Shown here: piece after piece, positions 51,458 to 60,115 of the stretch
Layout of the letters: each line of letters opens with the position of its first letter
Numbering within the stretch: position 1 is the first letter of the stretch
Origin: Planococcus sp. ISL-109
GTDB taxonomy: Bacteria > Bacillota > Bacilli > Bacillales_A > Planococcaceae
DNA length: 64,000 nucleotides
Direction of reading: 5' to 3'
Assembly (NCBI RefSeq): GCF_018613655.1
Contig: NZ_JAGGPW010000014.1
Span: 1-64,000, forward strand
Notes under the pieces: model-generated
The model's input: only the letters and a program-made list of their open reading frames with translations
What the model was told of the DNA's origin: nothing
The model's database searches: none
Position numbers and translations under genes: made by a program

Positions 51458-53932
51458 CTACTTTTGTCTAAGCAATCTCATGCTATTGAGGATAACCAAC
51501 AAGGCAGCTCCCGTATCGGCCAAAACAGCCATCCATAAAGTTAAAAGCCCTGGGAAAATTAACAGCAAAGCCGCCACTTTCGTCAAGAGAGAAAACCAGA
51601 CGTTCTGCTTGATGATGGTTAAGGCTTTTCTGCTTAATTTAATGGTGTGAGGAAGTTTCTCCAAGTTATCGGCCATTAAAACAATATCGGCCGTTTCCAT
51701 TGCCGTATCGGTTCCGGCACCGCCCATGGCGATTCCGAGGTCTGCCGTCGCCAGCGCCGGAGCGTCATTGATCCCGTCCCCAACCATCGCTACTTTTCTT
51801 CCCTCTTGCTGCAGTTTTTTAACTGCCGTCACTTTATCCTCAGGCAGCAATTCAGCAAAATACCGATCCACACCCGTTTGGGCCGCAATTTTCTTCGCGG
51901 TTCCTTTGTTGTCCCCTGTCAGCATGACCATTTCTTCCATGCCAACCTCTTTAAGCTTTTGAATGGCTGTAACCGTGATGCTTCGAATCGTATCCGCGAC
52001 TCCAATTATCCCTAAAATTTCCGTACGGGTTCCGACCACAATTAACGTGTGTCCCTCGTTTTGCAAAGTCTGAATGCTATCTGCTACAGACGACAACGAA
52101 ACATTCATTTCCTGGAAAAGCTTTGGATTGCCAGCAAAATATTCGATTCCTTCGATGACTCCTTGTGCCCCTTTGCCAGGGATTGCTTTGAACGAATTGC
52201 CGTGTTTCACTGGAATCTGTTGTTCATCCGCGTACGAAATAATTGCTTTGGCAATTGGATGAACCGAATGTTCTTCAATGGTCCGTGCAATACGGATCAA
52301 TTCAGCCTCGCTTCCGTTTACCGCGACTATTTCTGAAACTTTTGGTTTACCTTCTGTTAACGTACCGGTCTTATCAAAGGCAATGGCGTTTATCGCCCCA
52401 GCTTTCTCCAGGAACGTTCCTCCCTTGATCAAAACGCCATTTTTGGCTGCATTGCCGATAGCGGATACAATGGCCACCGGCGTCGAAATGACCAGTGCAC
52501 AAGGACAAGCTACCACCAGCAAAGCCAGTCCTTTGTAAAGCCACTCTTCCCACGTACCGAAACCGGTTAGAGGCGGCAGCACCATCACCAGCAAAGCGAG
52601 CGCAAAAACAATCGGTGTATATACGCGTGCAAAACGATCCACAAAAGCTTGCGTCGGCGCTTTTTGTTCTTGCGCTTCCTCCACCAGGTGAATGATTTTG
52701 GCAATGGTCGTTTCTTCGACCAGTTTGGTTACCCGGACTTCCAAAGACCCACTTTCATTGATCGTTCCGGCATATACAGAATCGCCACTTTCTTTATCGA
52801 CCGGCATCGATTCCCCAGTGATCGGCGCTTGATTGACACTGGAAGCGCCTGAAAAGACTTCTCCGTCCAGGGGAATCTTTTCGCCTGGCTTGACCACGAT
52901 GGTATCACCAATCGCCACTTCTTCGACCGGTTTGGAGATCAACTGACTTCCCACTTTTACGATTGCTTCCGAAGGAGCGAGATTGATTAAACTCCGGATG
53001 GATTCTCTTGTCCGTTCAATCGAACGATTTTGCAGCGCATTCCCTAAGGCAAATAACCAAACAACCGTTGCGCCTTCGAACCATTCACCAATCAAGGCAG
53101 CTCCGATAGCTGCGGAAACCATCAAGACATTCATGTCCAGAGATTTGCTTTTCACAGCATAATAAGCGCTTCTAGCGGGCTTGTAACCCCCAATGATAAT
53201 GGCCAAAGCATATAAAATGGTCACTAGAGTTTCAGAAAGGCCCACAAAAGACCCGAAGAATCCAACAGCTAGAAGCAAGCCTGATAGCGTTGCGGTGCTT
53301 ATTCTGTTTTTGTTCTTTTCTTCGGTTTTTCGTTCCTTTGTCACCAGAGAAGCTTGGAAACCGGCTCTTTCTACTTCTTGAATGATTTCTTCGTCTTGTG
53401 CAGTATGGAGAATCTGCATTTTTCCCGTAGAGAAATTCACCTTCACATTTTGGACCGCCGGGTTTTTTGAAAGATGCTTTTCAATGGTTGCCGCACAAGC
53501 TCCGCAGTCCATCCCGTCTACTCGATAGACCTGCCCATTTTTTTTCGTTTCCACTGCATTCGTCTCAAAACCTAATTTTTTCACTTGCATCGGAATTTGA
53601 TCGGCCACTGCAGAATCGCTTACCCCAACCGTCATTTTTCCGGCACTGTAATTCACCTTCACCGTTTCAATCCCATTTACAGTATGGAGGCTCTTCTCAA
53701 TGGTTGCCGCACAAGAGGGACAATCCATTCCCTGAACCTGATACGTGAATGTCTCGATTGATGGTTCAGTCGGCTTTTGTCCTTCAGGATTAGGTGTTGG
53801 CTCACTGGATCTGTCCTTATCAGTTTCACAACATGGAGTGGTTTTCTCCAGAACTTTCACCGTTTGTTTTGAGCTTGTACAAGAAGTGTCTGTACAACAG
53901 CTTGTCTCTGATGGTTTTTCTGAAACTTTCAT
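51458..53932 (-). CDS. cadA: P1B-type ATPase, Cd/Zn/Pb exporter (CadA type)
   Basis: This 824-residue heavy-metal ATPase exports Zn, Cd or Pb from the cytosol. A Cys-rich head (TSCCTDTSC, TPCCETD) precedes two HMA domains with MDCPSC and MDCGAC metal sites. Then come the actuator loop TGES, the membrane metal site ALLVVACPCALVIS, the phosphorylation motif DKTGTLT, the HP motif of the nucleotide domain in HSVHPIAK, and MVGDGINDAPAL. CPC plus the late membrane residues (TKVAALLLIF...LWMAVLADTG) fit the zinc/cadmium subgroup. Upstream lies a CadC-type site. Confidence 0.95.
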   Translation of the reverse strand: MKVSEKPSETSCCTDTSCTSSKQTVKVLEKTTPCCETDKDRSSEPTPNPEGQKPTEPSIETFTYQVQGMDCPSCAATIEKSLHTVNGIETVKVNYSAGKMTVGVSDSAVADQIPMQVKKLGFETNAVETKKNGQVYRVDGMDCGACAATIEKHLSKNPAVQNVKVNFSTGKMQILHTAQDEEIIQEVERAGFQASLVTKERKTEEKNKNRISTATLSGLLLAVGFFGSFVGLSETLVTILYALAIIIGGYKPARSAYYAVKSKSLDMNVLMVSAAIGAALIGEWFEGATVVWLFALGNALQNRSIERTRESIRSLINLAPSEAIVKVGSQLISKPVEEVAIGDTIVVKPGEKIPLDGEVFSGASSVNQAPITGESMPVDKESGDSVYAGTINESGSLEVRVTKLVEETTIAKIIHLVEEAQEQKAPTQAFVDRFARVYTPIVFALALLVMVLPPLTGFGTWEEWLYKGLALLVVACPCALVISTPVAIVSAIGNAAKNGVLIKGGTFLEKAGAINAIAFDKTGTLTEGKPKVSEIVAVNGSEAELIRIARTIEEHSVHPIAKAIISYADEQQIPVKHGNSFKAIPGKGAQGVIEGIEYFAGNPKLFQEMNVSLSSVADSIQTLQNEGHTLIVVGTRTEILGIIGVADTIRSITVTAIQKLKEVGMEEMVMLTGDNKGTAKKIAAQTGVDRYFAELLPEDKVTAVKKLQQEGRKVAMVGDGINDAPALATADLGIAMGGAGTDTAMETADIVLMADNLEKLPHTIKLSRKALTIIKQNVWFSLLTKVAALLLIFPGLLTLWMAVLADTGAALLVILNSMRLLRQK

Positions 53933-54084
53933 TTCATCTCTCCTATCGGCTGTTTCTCATGGAAAGAGAAGCTTGGTACTCATACGAAATGATAAGGCCT
54001 TCACTTTCTAACTATGGAATGGATAGAAGCTTTTATAACCAAATCACATAGTTTTACTTCTCATTCACTTCTTGAATAATACTC

Positions 54085-54110
54085 TAACATTCATTTGAAT
54101 ATTATAATAT
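54085..54110 (-). promoter_or_regulatory. CadC-type operator upstream of cadA
   Basis: ACATTCATTTGAATATTATA at about 54088-54107 repeats the palindrome found before cadC. It is 150 bases upstream of the cadA start and overlaps a TATAAT-like sequence. Confidence 0.6.
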
Positions 54111-54195
54111 AGATTAAGTTACTACAGAATATTTGTCAACATGCTCTCCTTTAGTAAAAGTGTTACAGAATAGAACCATTCTCTATTGAATAAGT

Positions 54196-54279
54196 GTTCG
54201 TAAAATTGCATTTATCCATTAAAAAAAGAAGCTCATGTTTAAGCTTCTTCTCTCCCGATAATATTGCGATATGTAAACT
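54196..54279 (-). repeat. Terminator-like repeat element, copy G
   Basis: GTTCGTAAAATTGCATTTAT, CCATTAAAAAAAG, an AAGCT.../AAGCTT hairpin, then TCTCCCGATAATATTGCGAT and ATGTAAACT. It follows the acyl-CoA-dehydrogenase-like gene on the minus strand. Confidence 0.75.
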
Positions 54280-54395
54280 TAGCCTTATACACTTATTAAC
54301 ATGCTAATATCCAAACGTTGTCCAATTTATTGGGACTCAGTTCAAGTTACCGGGATGTCTTTAAAATCGCAAGCCGTTATCCGTATTCGACGTGC

Positions 54396-55445
54396 TCAAC
54401 TCGGCTTTAGGAATGCATGTTGGCCTGCCGTGTGGAGATCCCGCCAAACGCGATTGATGGTCGAGGTTTCCATGACCGCCTCCATGCCGAAAAGCCGGAT
54501 CAGTGAATCAGCCGCTTGGATAACCATACTGGCCGCTCGCTTGCTTGTTTCCATGTATTCCTGCAAATCGGCTTCAGCAATTTCCTTACCGGCGACATGG
54601 TCGCTCCATACGCTGTCTCCTTTTTGGTGAAAGTCCTCAAGAGCTTCAGCCACTTTTTGTTCCTGTTCCTCTACTTGTACTAGAACAAAATGATAACGGT
54701 CCGATTCTCCAGCGGACCAATTATTTCTATTATCTTCCGCCAACGATTTCGCTTCTTCGAAAAAATGATCGCTGATCCCCAGACATACCGCAGCAAAAGA
54801 AGCTACCGAAAAAGGCATGAAAGGAAAGGAGTGTACAGGACCGCCAAAGTCATTCTGCTGTTCAAACAAACTGAAGGTCCTGTCTTCCGGTACAAATGTC
54901 TCCTGAGTTTTGATCGTATGGCTTCCAGTTCCTTTGAGTCCAAAAGCATACCAATCATGGATCACTTCCACTTGTTCAAGCATGAAGACAAAACTGCGCA
55001 CATTTTGAACATCCTCCACTATTGCATTGCCGGTAAAAAAAGTCGCGTAAGGAGCACCGCTACAATATTTCCATTCACCGGTGACTTGATATCCCCCATA
55101 TACTTTCTTAGCGGTACCACTCGGATACCCGCTACCTGCAAGTACGGCTTCTTTTGGGCTGAACAGCTGTTGTGCCCAATGCTTTTGAATAACCGGTACA
55201 AACATTCCACCTCCTGAGCCGATGGTGACGAGCCAGCCGAAGTTCCCATCTATGCGGGAAGCTTGCTGAAATACACGCAACGCTTCCGGCAGCGAAAGCA
55301 TACGCCCGCCTAATTTCTCCGGAACAAACAATTTGAACAATTTTTCTTCATACATAAAATCCAGTAGCTCCGGTGAAACGGTCCTCGCTTCTTCGATTTG
55401 TCGTGACTGGTTTCTGATCAGCTGGATTTCTTCGTGTTTGAACAT
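54396..55445 (-). CDS. Acyl-CoA dehydrogenase-like flavoprotein of the TPP-riboswitch operon
   Basis: The 349-residue protein has the ACAD fold: N-terminal helices, a middle strand domain with YQVTGEWKYCSGAPYATFFT and KGTGSHTIKTQETFVPE, and a C-terminal helical domain containing RLFGMEAVMETSTINRVWRD with the usual R...D..T..H ending. The pattern is nearest the flavin-dependent monooxygenase branch (HpaB/DszC-like) since no CoA motif stands out. It is the last gene of the thiamine-precursor uptake operon, so an oxidative step in salvage is possible. ATG 55445 has AAGGGG seven bases upstream. Confidence 0.8.
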   Translation of the reverse strand: MFKHEEIQLIRNQSRQIEEARTVSPELLDFMYEEKLFKLFVPEKLGGRMLSLPEALRVFQQASRIDGNFGWLVTIGSGGGMFVPVIQKHWAQQLFSPKEAVLAGSGYPSGTAKKVYGGYQVTGEWKYCSGAPYATFFTGNAIVEDVQNVRSFVFMLEQVEVIHDWYAFGLKGTGSHTIKTQETFVPEDRTFSLFEQQNDFGGPVHSFPFMPFSVASFAAVCLGISDHFFEEAKSLAEDNRNNWSAGESDRYHFVLVQVEEQEQKVAEALEDFHQKGDSVWSDHVAGKEIAEADLQEYMETSKRAASMVIQAADSLIRLFGMEAVMETSTINRVWRDLHTAGQHAFLKPS

Positions 55446-55468
55446 TGTTAATCCCCTTTGCTGCTTTG

Positions 55469-56212
55469 TCATTTAGTCGTCCTTACCTTTAAGATGTTAT
55501 AAATATCTTTCTTGTATTGCAGGAATTCCTCGGTCAATGTGATGGCTTCTTCCCTTGGCCTTGGAAAACCTACTTTAAATTCGGCTATGATGTTTGCCGG
55601 TTTTTCTGATAACACAAGGATGCGGTCCGCTAAAAAAAGCGCCTCTTCGATGTTATGCGTCACAAACAGAATCGATCGTTTATTGTCCTGCCAAATAGAA
55701 AGCAGCCATCTTTGCATTTCCGACCGTGTGAATTCATCAAGTGCAGAAAACGGTTCATCCAGGCAGATGAGCGACTGCGGGCTCAATAAACTGCGAATAA
55801 AAGCGGCTCGTTGTTTCATCCCACCGGATAATTGATGCGGGTAAGTTTTTTCATAGCCTTTGAGTCCGGCTTTGTCCATCATCTTTAGAGCTGCTTGCGG
55901 ATCTTTTTTTCCTGCCAGTTCTGCTCCAAGCAAGACATTTTCCAAAATGGTCCGCCATGGGAACAAAGATGGACTTTGCGGCATATAACTGATCGAGCCT
56001 TTTTGACCGTTAATCTTCTTCCCATCCAGCAGGATATCGCCTTCGTCAGGCGTATAAAGTCCTCCGATTAAATGAAACAAGGTGCTTTTTCCGCTGCCGG
56101 AAGGGCCGAGAACCGCCACAAATTCATCTTCTTCAATATGGAAAGACAAATTTTCCAGCACTTCATTTCCATCCAAGCGTTTTGTTAAGTTGTCTACCGA
56201 AAGTTTAGCCAT
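55469..56212 (-). CDS. thiZ: Thiamine-precursor ABC transporter ATPase (ThiZ type)
   Basis: The 247-residue NitT/TauT-type ATPase has Walker A GPSGSGKST, Q-loop YMPQSPSLFPWRTI, signature HQLSGGMKQR, Walker B LICLDEPFSALDEF and H-loop FVTHNIEEAL. It is paired with the permease and NMT1-type binding protein under a TPP riboswitch. This is the ThiXYZ arrangement for formylaminopyrimidine uptake. ATG 56212 has GGAGG eight bases before it and is preferred over ATG 56218. It overlaps the permease gene and ends about 20 bases before the ACAD-like start. Confidence 0.9.
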   Translation of the reverse strand: MAKLSVDNLTKRLDGNEVLENLSFHIEEDEFVAVLGPSGSGKSTLFHLIGGLYTPDEGDILLDGKKINGQKGSISYMPQSPSLFPWRTILENVLLGAELAGKKDPQAALKMMDKAGLKGYEKTYPHQLSGGMKQRAAFIRSLLSPQSLICLDEPFSALDEFTRSEMQRWLLSIWQDNKRSILFVTHNIEEALFLADRILVLSEKPANIIAEFKVGFPRPREEAITLTEEFLQYKKDIYNILKVRTTK

Positions 56213-56975
56213 TGCCATTTCCTCCTCCGCTTGATTTCCATCGGATGACCCGCTTCTCTAAAAAGATGATGCCTGCAAAAAAGACCAAGCTCAGTCCCAT
56301 GATCAAAAAGATGGCAACGAATACTTGAGCAGTCCTAAATGATGAAGAAGCGAGAGTCATATAGACCCCGATGCCTTCTTGCGCTCCAAGCCATTCGGAG
56401 ATGACAGCGCCCATGACGCTGTAAGTGGCCGCAATTTTCAGACCGGAAAAGACCGAGGGCATGGCGTGCGGCCATTCCAGCTTCCAGAAAATCTGCCGCT
56501 TCGTGGCTCCTGCCATTTTCATATAATGCATCATGTCTGCGCCCGTCTGCCTGAAGCCATCCAACGCAGCAATGGTGATTGGAAAAAAACAGACCAGCAC
56601 GATGATGACCAATTTCGGGATCATGCCAAAACCAAACCAGATCACCAGCAACGGAGCCAATACAATAACGGGGACATTTTGCGATAAAATCAGCAGCGGA
56701 TAGAACGTCTCTCTCAGTTTGGGAACAATATGCAGGCAAATGGCCACACCCAACCCGATGCCCGAACCGATCAGGAATCCGGTGATCGACAAACGGACGG
56801 TGGCCAGGAGATGGTTGCGGTAATTCGGCCAGCTTTGCCAGCCCTCGATTCCAATTTGTGCAGGGGCCGGCAACAGCCATTCCGGAATAGCAAACACATG
56901 GCTCGCCAATTCCCATACGATCAATAAAAGGATGAGGACCGAAACCGGTCTCCATCCTTTCCGCAGTAAGTTCAT
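56205..56975 (-). CDS. thiX: Thiamine-precursor ABC transporter permease (ThiX type)
   Basis: This 256-residue BPD-transport permease has six membrane helices and the NitT/TauT EAA loop MMHYMKMAGATKRQIFWKLE WPHAMPSVFSG (given in two parts). It starts inside the end of the thiamine-binding-protein gene and overlaps thiZ at its 3' end, so all are translationally coupled. Confidence 0.9.
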   Translation of the reverse strand: MNLLRKGWRPVSVLILLLIVWELASHVFAIPEWLLPAPAQIGIEGWQSWPNYRNHLLATVRLSITGFLIGSGIGLGVAICLHIVPKLRETFYPLLILSQNVPVIVLAPLLVIWFGFGMIPKLVIIVLVCFFPITIAALDGFRQTGADMMHYMKMAGATKRQIFWKLEWPHAMPSVFSGLKIAATYSVMGAVISEWLGAQEGIGVYMTLASSSFRTAQVFVAIFLIMGLSLVFFAGIIFLEKRVIRWKSSGGGNGNG

Positions 56976-57265
56976 GACCGGTATTTCTCCGTCAATGCAT
57001 CCATTGAAGCTCCGCTTGGCTGGTACAGCACTTTGATTTGGGAGATGACATTGCGGCTTCCCTTGCCGATCATCGCTTCGTTCATTTTCTCAACGATTGA
57101 AAAAAGCTCGGATAAGTCCCCTTCCATGGTCGTCTCCAAAGGGTTGACTTGATATTTCACTCCGGATTGTTCAATTATGGCGATGGCTTTGTCAACGTAC
57201 GGAATGACATCTTCCCCATCCTTCGTTTTAGGTATAATCTGAATACTGAGCAATGCGTTTCCCAT
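56972..57265 (-). CDS. Thiamine-binding protein of the MTH1187/YkoF-like (DUF77) family
   Basis: The 97-residue single-domain protein opens ALLSIQIIPKTKDGEDVIPY and has YQVNPLETTMEGDLSELFSI, the typical MTH1187/DUF77 ferredoxin-like fold. Family members bind thiamine or its pyrimidine part and cluster with thiamine transport genes. Its ATG overlaps the thiY stop (TGATG) with AGGAGG upstream. It may be a cytosolic carrier or sensor for the imported pyrimidine. Confidence 0.85.
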   Translation of the reverse strand: MGNALLSIQIIPKTKDGEDVIPYVDKAIAIIEQSGVKYQVNPLETTMEGDLSELFSIVEKMNEAMIGKGSRNVISQIKVLYQPSGASMDALTEKYRS

Positions 57266-58278
57266 CAGCTATTCTCCTCCTCTGGCAAAAATTCGTTTGT
57301 GTATGCCTGATCGACTTCAAGCTCATCTTCCAGCAAGCCGTTTTCGTACATCCACGTTGCATAGCCCGCCCAAATCCCTTGTTTTTGCTCGCCCCAGCGG
57401 GAAGCATCCTCCTGGTATTTCGGCGCCAGCCATTGCTGGCTGGCTTTCACAAGTTCGGGATTCAAATCCGGAACCGCGTCAATCAAGATATCCGCCGCTT
57501 CTTCCGGTTGCTCAATGGCAAATTGGTAGCCTTGTGCCACTGCTTCCGTAAAAGCTGCCACGGTCTCTGGATTGTTTTCAATCATGTCTTCATTGGATAT
57601 AAGAACCGGCGTATAATAATCAAGCTGTTCCGAGTAGTCCGTCAAATATTGCATATTCAATTGTTCTCTCCGCAATTCGGCTTCTATACCGGTCCAACCA
57701 TAGTATATCCAAGCAAAATCGACATCACGTTCCACGGCTGTGAAGAAATCGGTATTGCCGATATTCAAAATCTCTACTTGTTCCACATCGGCATTTTCCT
57801 GTTCCATAATGGAAGTAAGAACCGCTTTTTCGACAGGTGCTCCCCAACCGCCGTAGGTTTTCCCTTCATAATCTTTTGGAGACGTGATGCCTTTTTCTTC
57901 CGGTGAAGCGAAACCGGATGTATTATGCTGAATAATCGCAGCGATGGACACAATCGGAATTCCTTGTACTCTCGCTTCGGTCAGACTTTCCTGGGCACCG
58001 ATACCAAATTCCGCTTGATTTGATGCGACCAGCTGATTTGCCCCGGCTTCCCCAGGCATAACAATTTCAACATCTAAGCCTTGTTCTTCAAAATATCCCT
58101 CTGCCTGCGCCACATACAAACCTGTGTGATTGGTGTTCGGTGTCCAATCCAACACCATCGTCACAGCTTTCAATTCCTCTTGTTCTTGAGCTCCGTCATC
58201 GTCAGAACCGTTGCCTGTTTCGCTCGTGCAAGCTGCCATCAATAACACAGAAGCCGTTAAAGCCGCCCATTTTTTCAT
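57265..58278 (-). CDS. thiY: NMT1/THI5-like substrate-binding lipoprotein (ThiY type)
   Basis: This 337-residue lipoprotein has signal and lipobox LLMAACTSE. The mature part starts TMVLDWTPNTNHTGLYVAQA and EGYFEEQGLDVEIV, the NMT1/ThiY signature. GANQLVASNQAEFGIGAQES and WIYYGWTGIEAE follow. ThiY proteins bind N-formyl-4-amino-5-aminomethyl-2-methylpyrimidine, a thiamine degradation product. It is the first gene behind the TPP riboswitch and the start of a tight operon with thiX, thiZ and the ACAD-like gene. Confidence 0.92.
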   Translation of the reverse strand: MKKWAALTASVLLMAACTSETGNGSDDDGAQEQEELKAVTMVLDWTPNTNHTGLYVAQAEGYFEEQGLDVEIVMPGEAGANQLVASNQAEFGIGAQESLTEARVQGIPIVSIAAIIQHNTSGFASPEEKGITSPKDYEGKTYGGWGAPVEKAVLTSIMEQENADVEQVEILNIGNTDFFTAVERDVDFAWIYYGWTGIEAELRREQLNMQYLTDYSEQLDYYTPVLISNEDMIENNPETVAAFTEAVAQGYQFAIEQPEEAADILIDAVPDLNPELVKASQQWLAPKYQEDASRWGEQKQGIWAGYATWMYENGLLEDELEVDQAYTNEFLPEEENS

Positions 58279-58356
58279 ATTGTCTTCCTCCTTTGATTAA
58301 CTCATAAAATGACGCTTTTAGGAGCTGAAACAAGGGACATATCAAATTACGGATAC

Positions 58357-58512
58357 AAAAAGCGCCCAAGGCTATCGAAACCTTGGGCGCATATCTTCAC
58401 AAATCATACCGATTTGAATATGTTCCCTCCGCTGGTCTTAACCAGTTCAGGTTCCAAGGGTCAATATCTCACGGATACTCTCTCAACCGGCAACACCGGT
58501 TCCCCCACATGT
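58357..58512 (-). promoter_or_regulatory. TPP riboswitch with intrinsic terminator
   Basis: On the minus strand the THI-box elements are in order: GGGGGAACCGG near 58506, CCGGTTGAGAGAGTATCC near 58480, ATTGACCCTTGGAACCTGA, then CTGGTTAAGACCAGCGGAGG GAA ending near 58422 (aptamer about 58419-58510). A GCGCCCAAGG/CCTTGGGCGC hairpin with TTTTT (58357-58391) follows as the terminator. Thiamine pyrophosphate should stop transcription of the thi operon. Confidence 0.95.
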
Positions 58513-58589
58513 TTATTTATGAAATTATTAGTTTTCTTTCTTCATCTATCTTGTCACACCTCTGGAGATTCTTCAAGTACCGACCATAG

Positions 58590-58823
58590 TCATTTTTTCA
58601 TTGAGAACTCTTTCAACGACGCTTCCACTACATTTTCTGTGGCGTTTTCAGTAAAAGAAATACGGATGAATTTACTAGCGCCATCGCTTTCTATCCCGAT
58701 GGCGCCCGTGGTGGAGATTGCTTCCTCCGAACTGATTTTACAGGCGGTTCCTGTCGAGATGGCGATGTTGTGGCGATTGCATACAGGCATCCTCCATTGC
58801 CCTTCGATATGCGACAAGGTCAA
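58590..58823 (-). pseudogene. 3' remnant of a NifS/NadS-type cysteine desulfurase
   Basis: The frame has EGQWRMPVCNRHNIAISTGT, ACKISSEEAISTTGAIGIES and FIRISFTENATENVVEASLK. In cysteine desulfurases STG.AC is the active-site Cys loop and the rest is the C-terminal domain. The PLP-binding two thirds of the gene are missing. The EGQ and ISTGTAC spacing resembles the nadS (nifS) gene beside NAD synthesis genes. Confidence 0.65.
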
Positions 58824-58829
58824 ACCTCG

Positions 58830-58997
58830 GATGAAAGTTTCTTTTCAATAGTCTGTAAGATACACCCATCTGAGAAGGTATTAGACGTTTATCCATGTGA
58901 AAGGAGAAAAAAATTCAAAAAGCGAAATATCTTTTATGAAAATAACAATGTCTGCCCTTAGAATTTGTAAATTTCAAATACTATAAATGGTTTTAAT
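58830..58997. other. Intergenic, no gene
   Basis: Nothing recognisable lies between the desulfurase remnant and the YjzC-like remnant. Confidence 0.4.
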
Positions 58998-59160
58998 TCA
59001 TTTCTTATTATAAGAATAATTCGGTTTGGTTGTAGGGGGAATTCTATCTCCTTGTTTTACATCAACTATATCTTTTTTAGTAGGATTTTTTTGCGTAATT
59101 TATTTCTTGCAATTTAAGGTTGGTATCTGCAATTTGTCCTGATTTATAAGATTTCGCCAT
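58998..59160 (-). pseudogene. YjzC-like small protein gene with a frameshift
   Basis: After AGGAGG the minus strand starts MAKSYKSGQIADTNLKLQEI and meets a stop after NYAKKSY. If one A is removed from the A7 run it continues NPTKKDIVDVKQGDRIPPTT, KPNYSYNKK to a TGA, about 53 residues in all. The shape (K.GQ.A...G.Y..I......VK...GDR.P) is that of the YjzC family of small Bacillus proteins. It is a homopolymer frameshift or a sequencing error. Confidence 0.5.
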
Positions 59161-59256
59161 TTTGCTTTTTGCCTCCTATATCTATCAATATACTATGGGT
59201 TATCGATTCTGAATATTTAACAACTTAACATGGAAAGAAAAAATATTTCAGGAAGC

Positions 59257-59343
59257 GTTCGTAAAAGTACACTTATCCAGACAAAAAAAGAAGAAGCTTA
59301 AGCATGAGCTTCTTCTCTTCTGATAACTGGTGATATGTAAACT
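59257..59343 (-). repeat. Terminator-like repeat element, copy H
   Basis: GTTCGTAAAAGTACACTTAT, CCAGACAAAAAAAG, an AAGAAGCTTAAG/GAGCTTCTTC hairpin, then TTCTGATAACTGGTGATATG and TAAACT. It is the best-preserved copy, 3' of the lipoprotein gene. Confidence 0.8.
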
Positions 59344-59425
59344 AATAATGATTGTCTCGCTTTCATCAGCTTTTTGGCTACACTATTTTAACTCTTCAAA
59401 GATAAAAACACTTATATAAGCGATG

Positions 59426-59821
59426 TCAGTTATTAGTTTTTAATAAGAAGGTTTCTGTTTGCCCATTCCACGTTATCTCTGCTTCAATTTCTTCATCCTT
59501 CTGGATGATTGCACAATTTCCGCAAACTGTACTTTCGAATTCCGCAGTTCCTCTTTTTATGGGTGATGCTTCTCCGCTATTCCCTGCTGTACTATTGCTG
59601 TTTTCATTTTTATATTCGATTTTATAATCGATTGCCTCGGGATCTTTGTTTTCTCCTATATATTTTATGATTCCAGAAGTTTGTTGCTCAATCTCGTCTG
59701 TAACTTCAACCGTATAAACCACTTCCCAGTTATCACTGTTTCCTGAAAAGTTATATCTGTCTCCATTTGTACAGCCACTTAAAATGATTGCCATAGTAAA
59801 CAATACAATAATTTTTTTCAT
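59426..59821 (-). CDS. Small lipoprotein, function unknown
   Basis: The 131-residue protein starts MKKIIVLFTMAIILSGCTNG, a lipoprotein signal with lipobox LSGC. The mature part is polar and contains beta-rich segments such as WEVVYTVEVTDEIEQQTSGI and AEITWNGQTETFLL. A Cys pair in VCGNCAI could bind metal or form a disulfide. AGGAGG lies nine bases before ATG 59821; two ATGs upstream lie inside or against the site. No family is recognised. Confidence 0.75.
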   Translation of the reverse strand: MKKIIVLFTMAIILSGCTNGDRYNFSGNSDNWEVVYTVEVTDEIEQQTSGIIKYIGENKDPEAIDYKIEYKNENSNSTAGNSGEASPIKRGTAEFESTVCGNCAIIQKDEEIEAEITWNGQTETFLLKTNN

Positions 59822-59928
59822 GTTCATCATCCTCCTGGTTAAATTCTCAGTATTGTCCTTTTTTTCCTCTTATTATTCAGACAATAATACCGAGTTTCTT
59901 AATTTTATAGAAAAACCCAACCAAAAGA

Positions 59929-60035
59929 AAAGCGTTCGTAAAAGTACACTTTTACGAACGCTTTAAAAAGAGCTGAAAAACAGCAAAAAGAACGTTCGTA
60001 AATGTGTAAAAACACTTTACGAACGTTCGCTTTAT
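59929..60035. terminator. Two tandem palindromic hairpins built from the repeat end sequence
   Basis: A 36-nt palindrome at 59929-59964 consists of AAAGCGTTCGTAAAAGTA joined to its complement. A second hairpin at 59986-60035 has AACGTTCGTAAA and TTTACGAACGTT. They terminate the minus-strand acuI-like gene. The second is nearly the same as 27082-27133. Confidence 0.65.
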
Positions 60036-60115
60036 TCAACCGACTTACACGAACTTTACAATACAGCAAATACTCCTGCTATTTACTGTTCAGTCTAGTA
60101 TCTACAAATCACACC

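Noticed and set aside
11811-59343. A CRISPR array made of the recurring element
   Set aside because: The copies are kilobases apart, not regularly spaced, and each holds a hairpin with a T-run. No cas genes are present.
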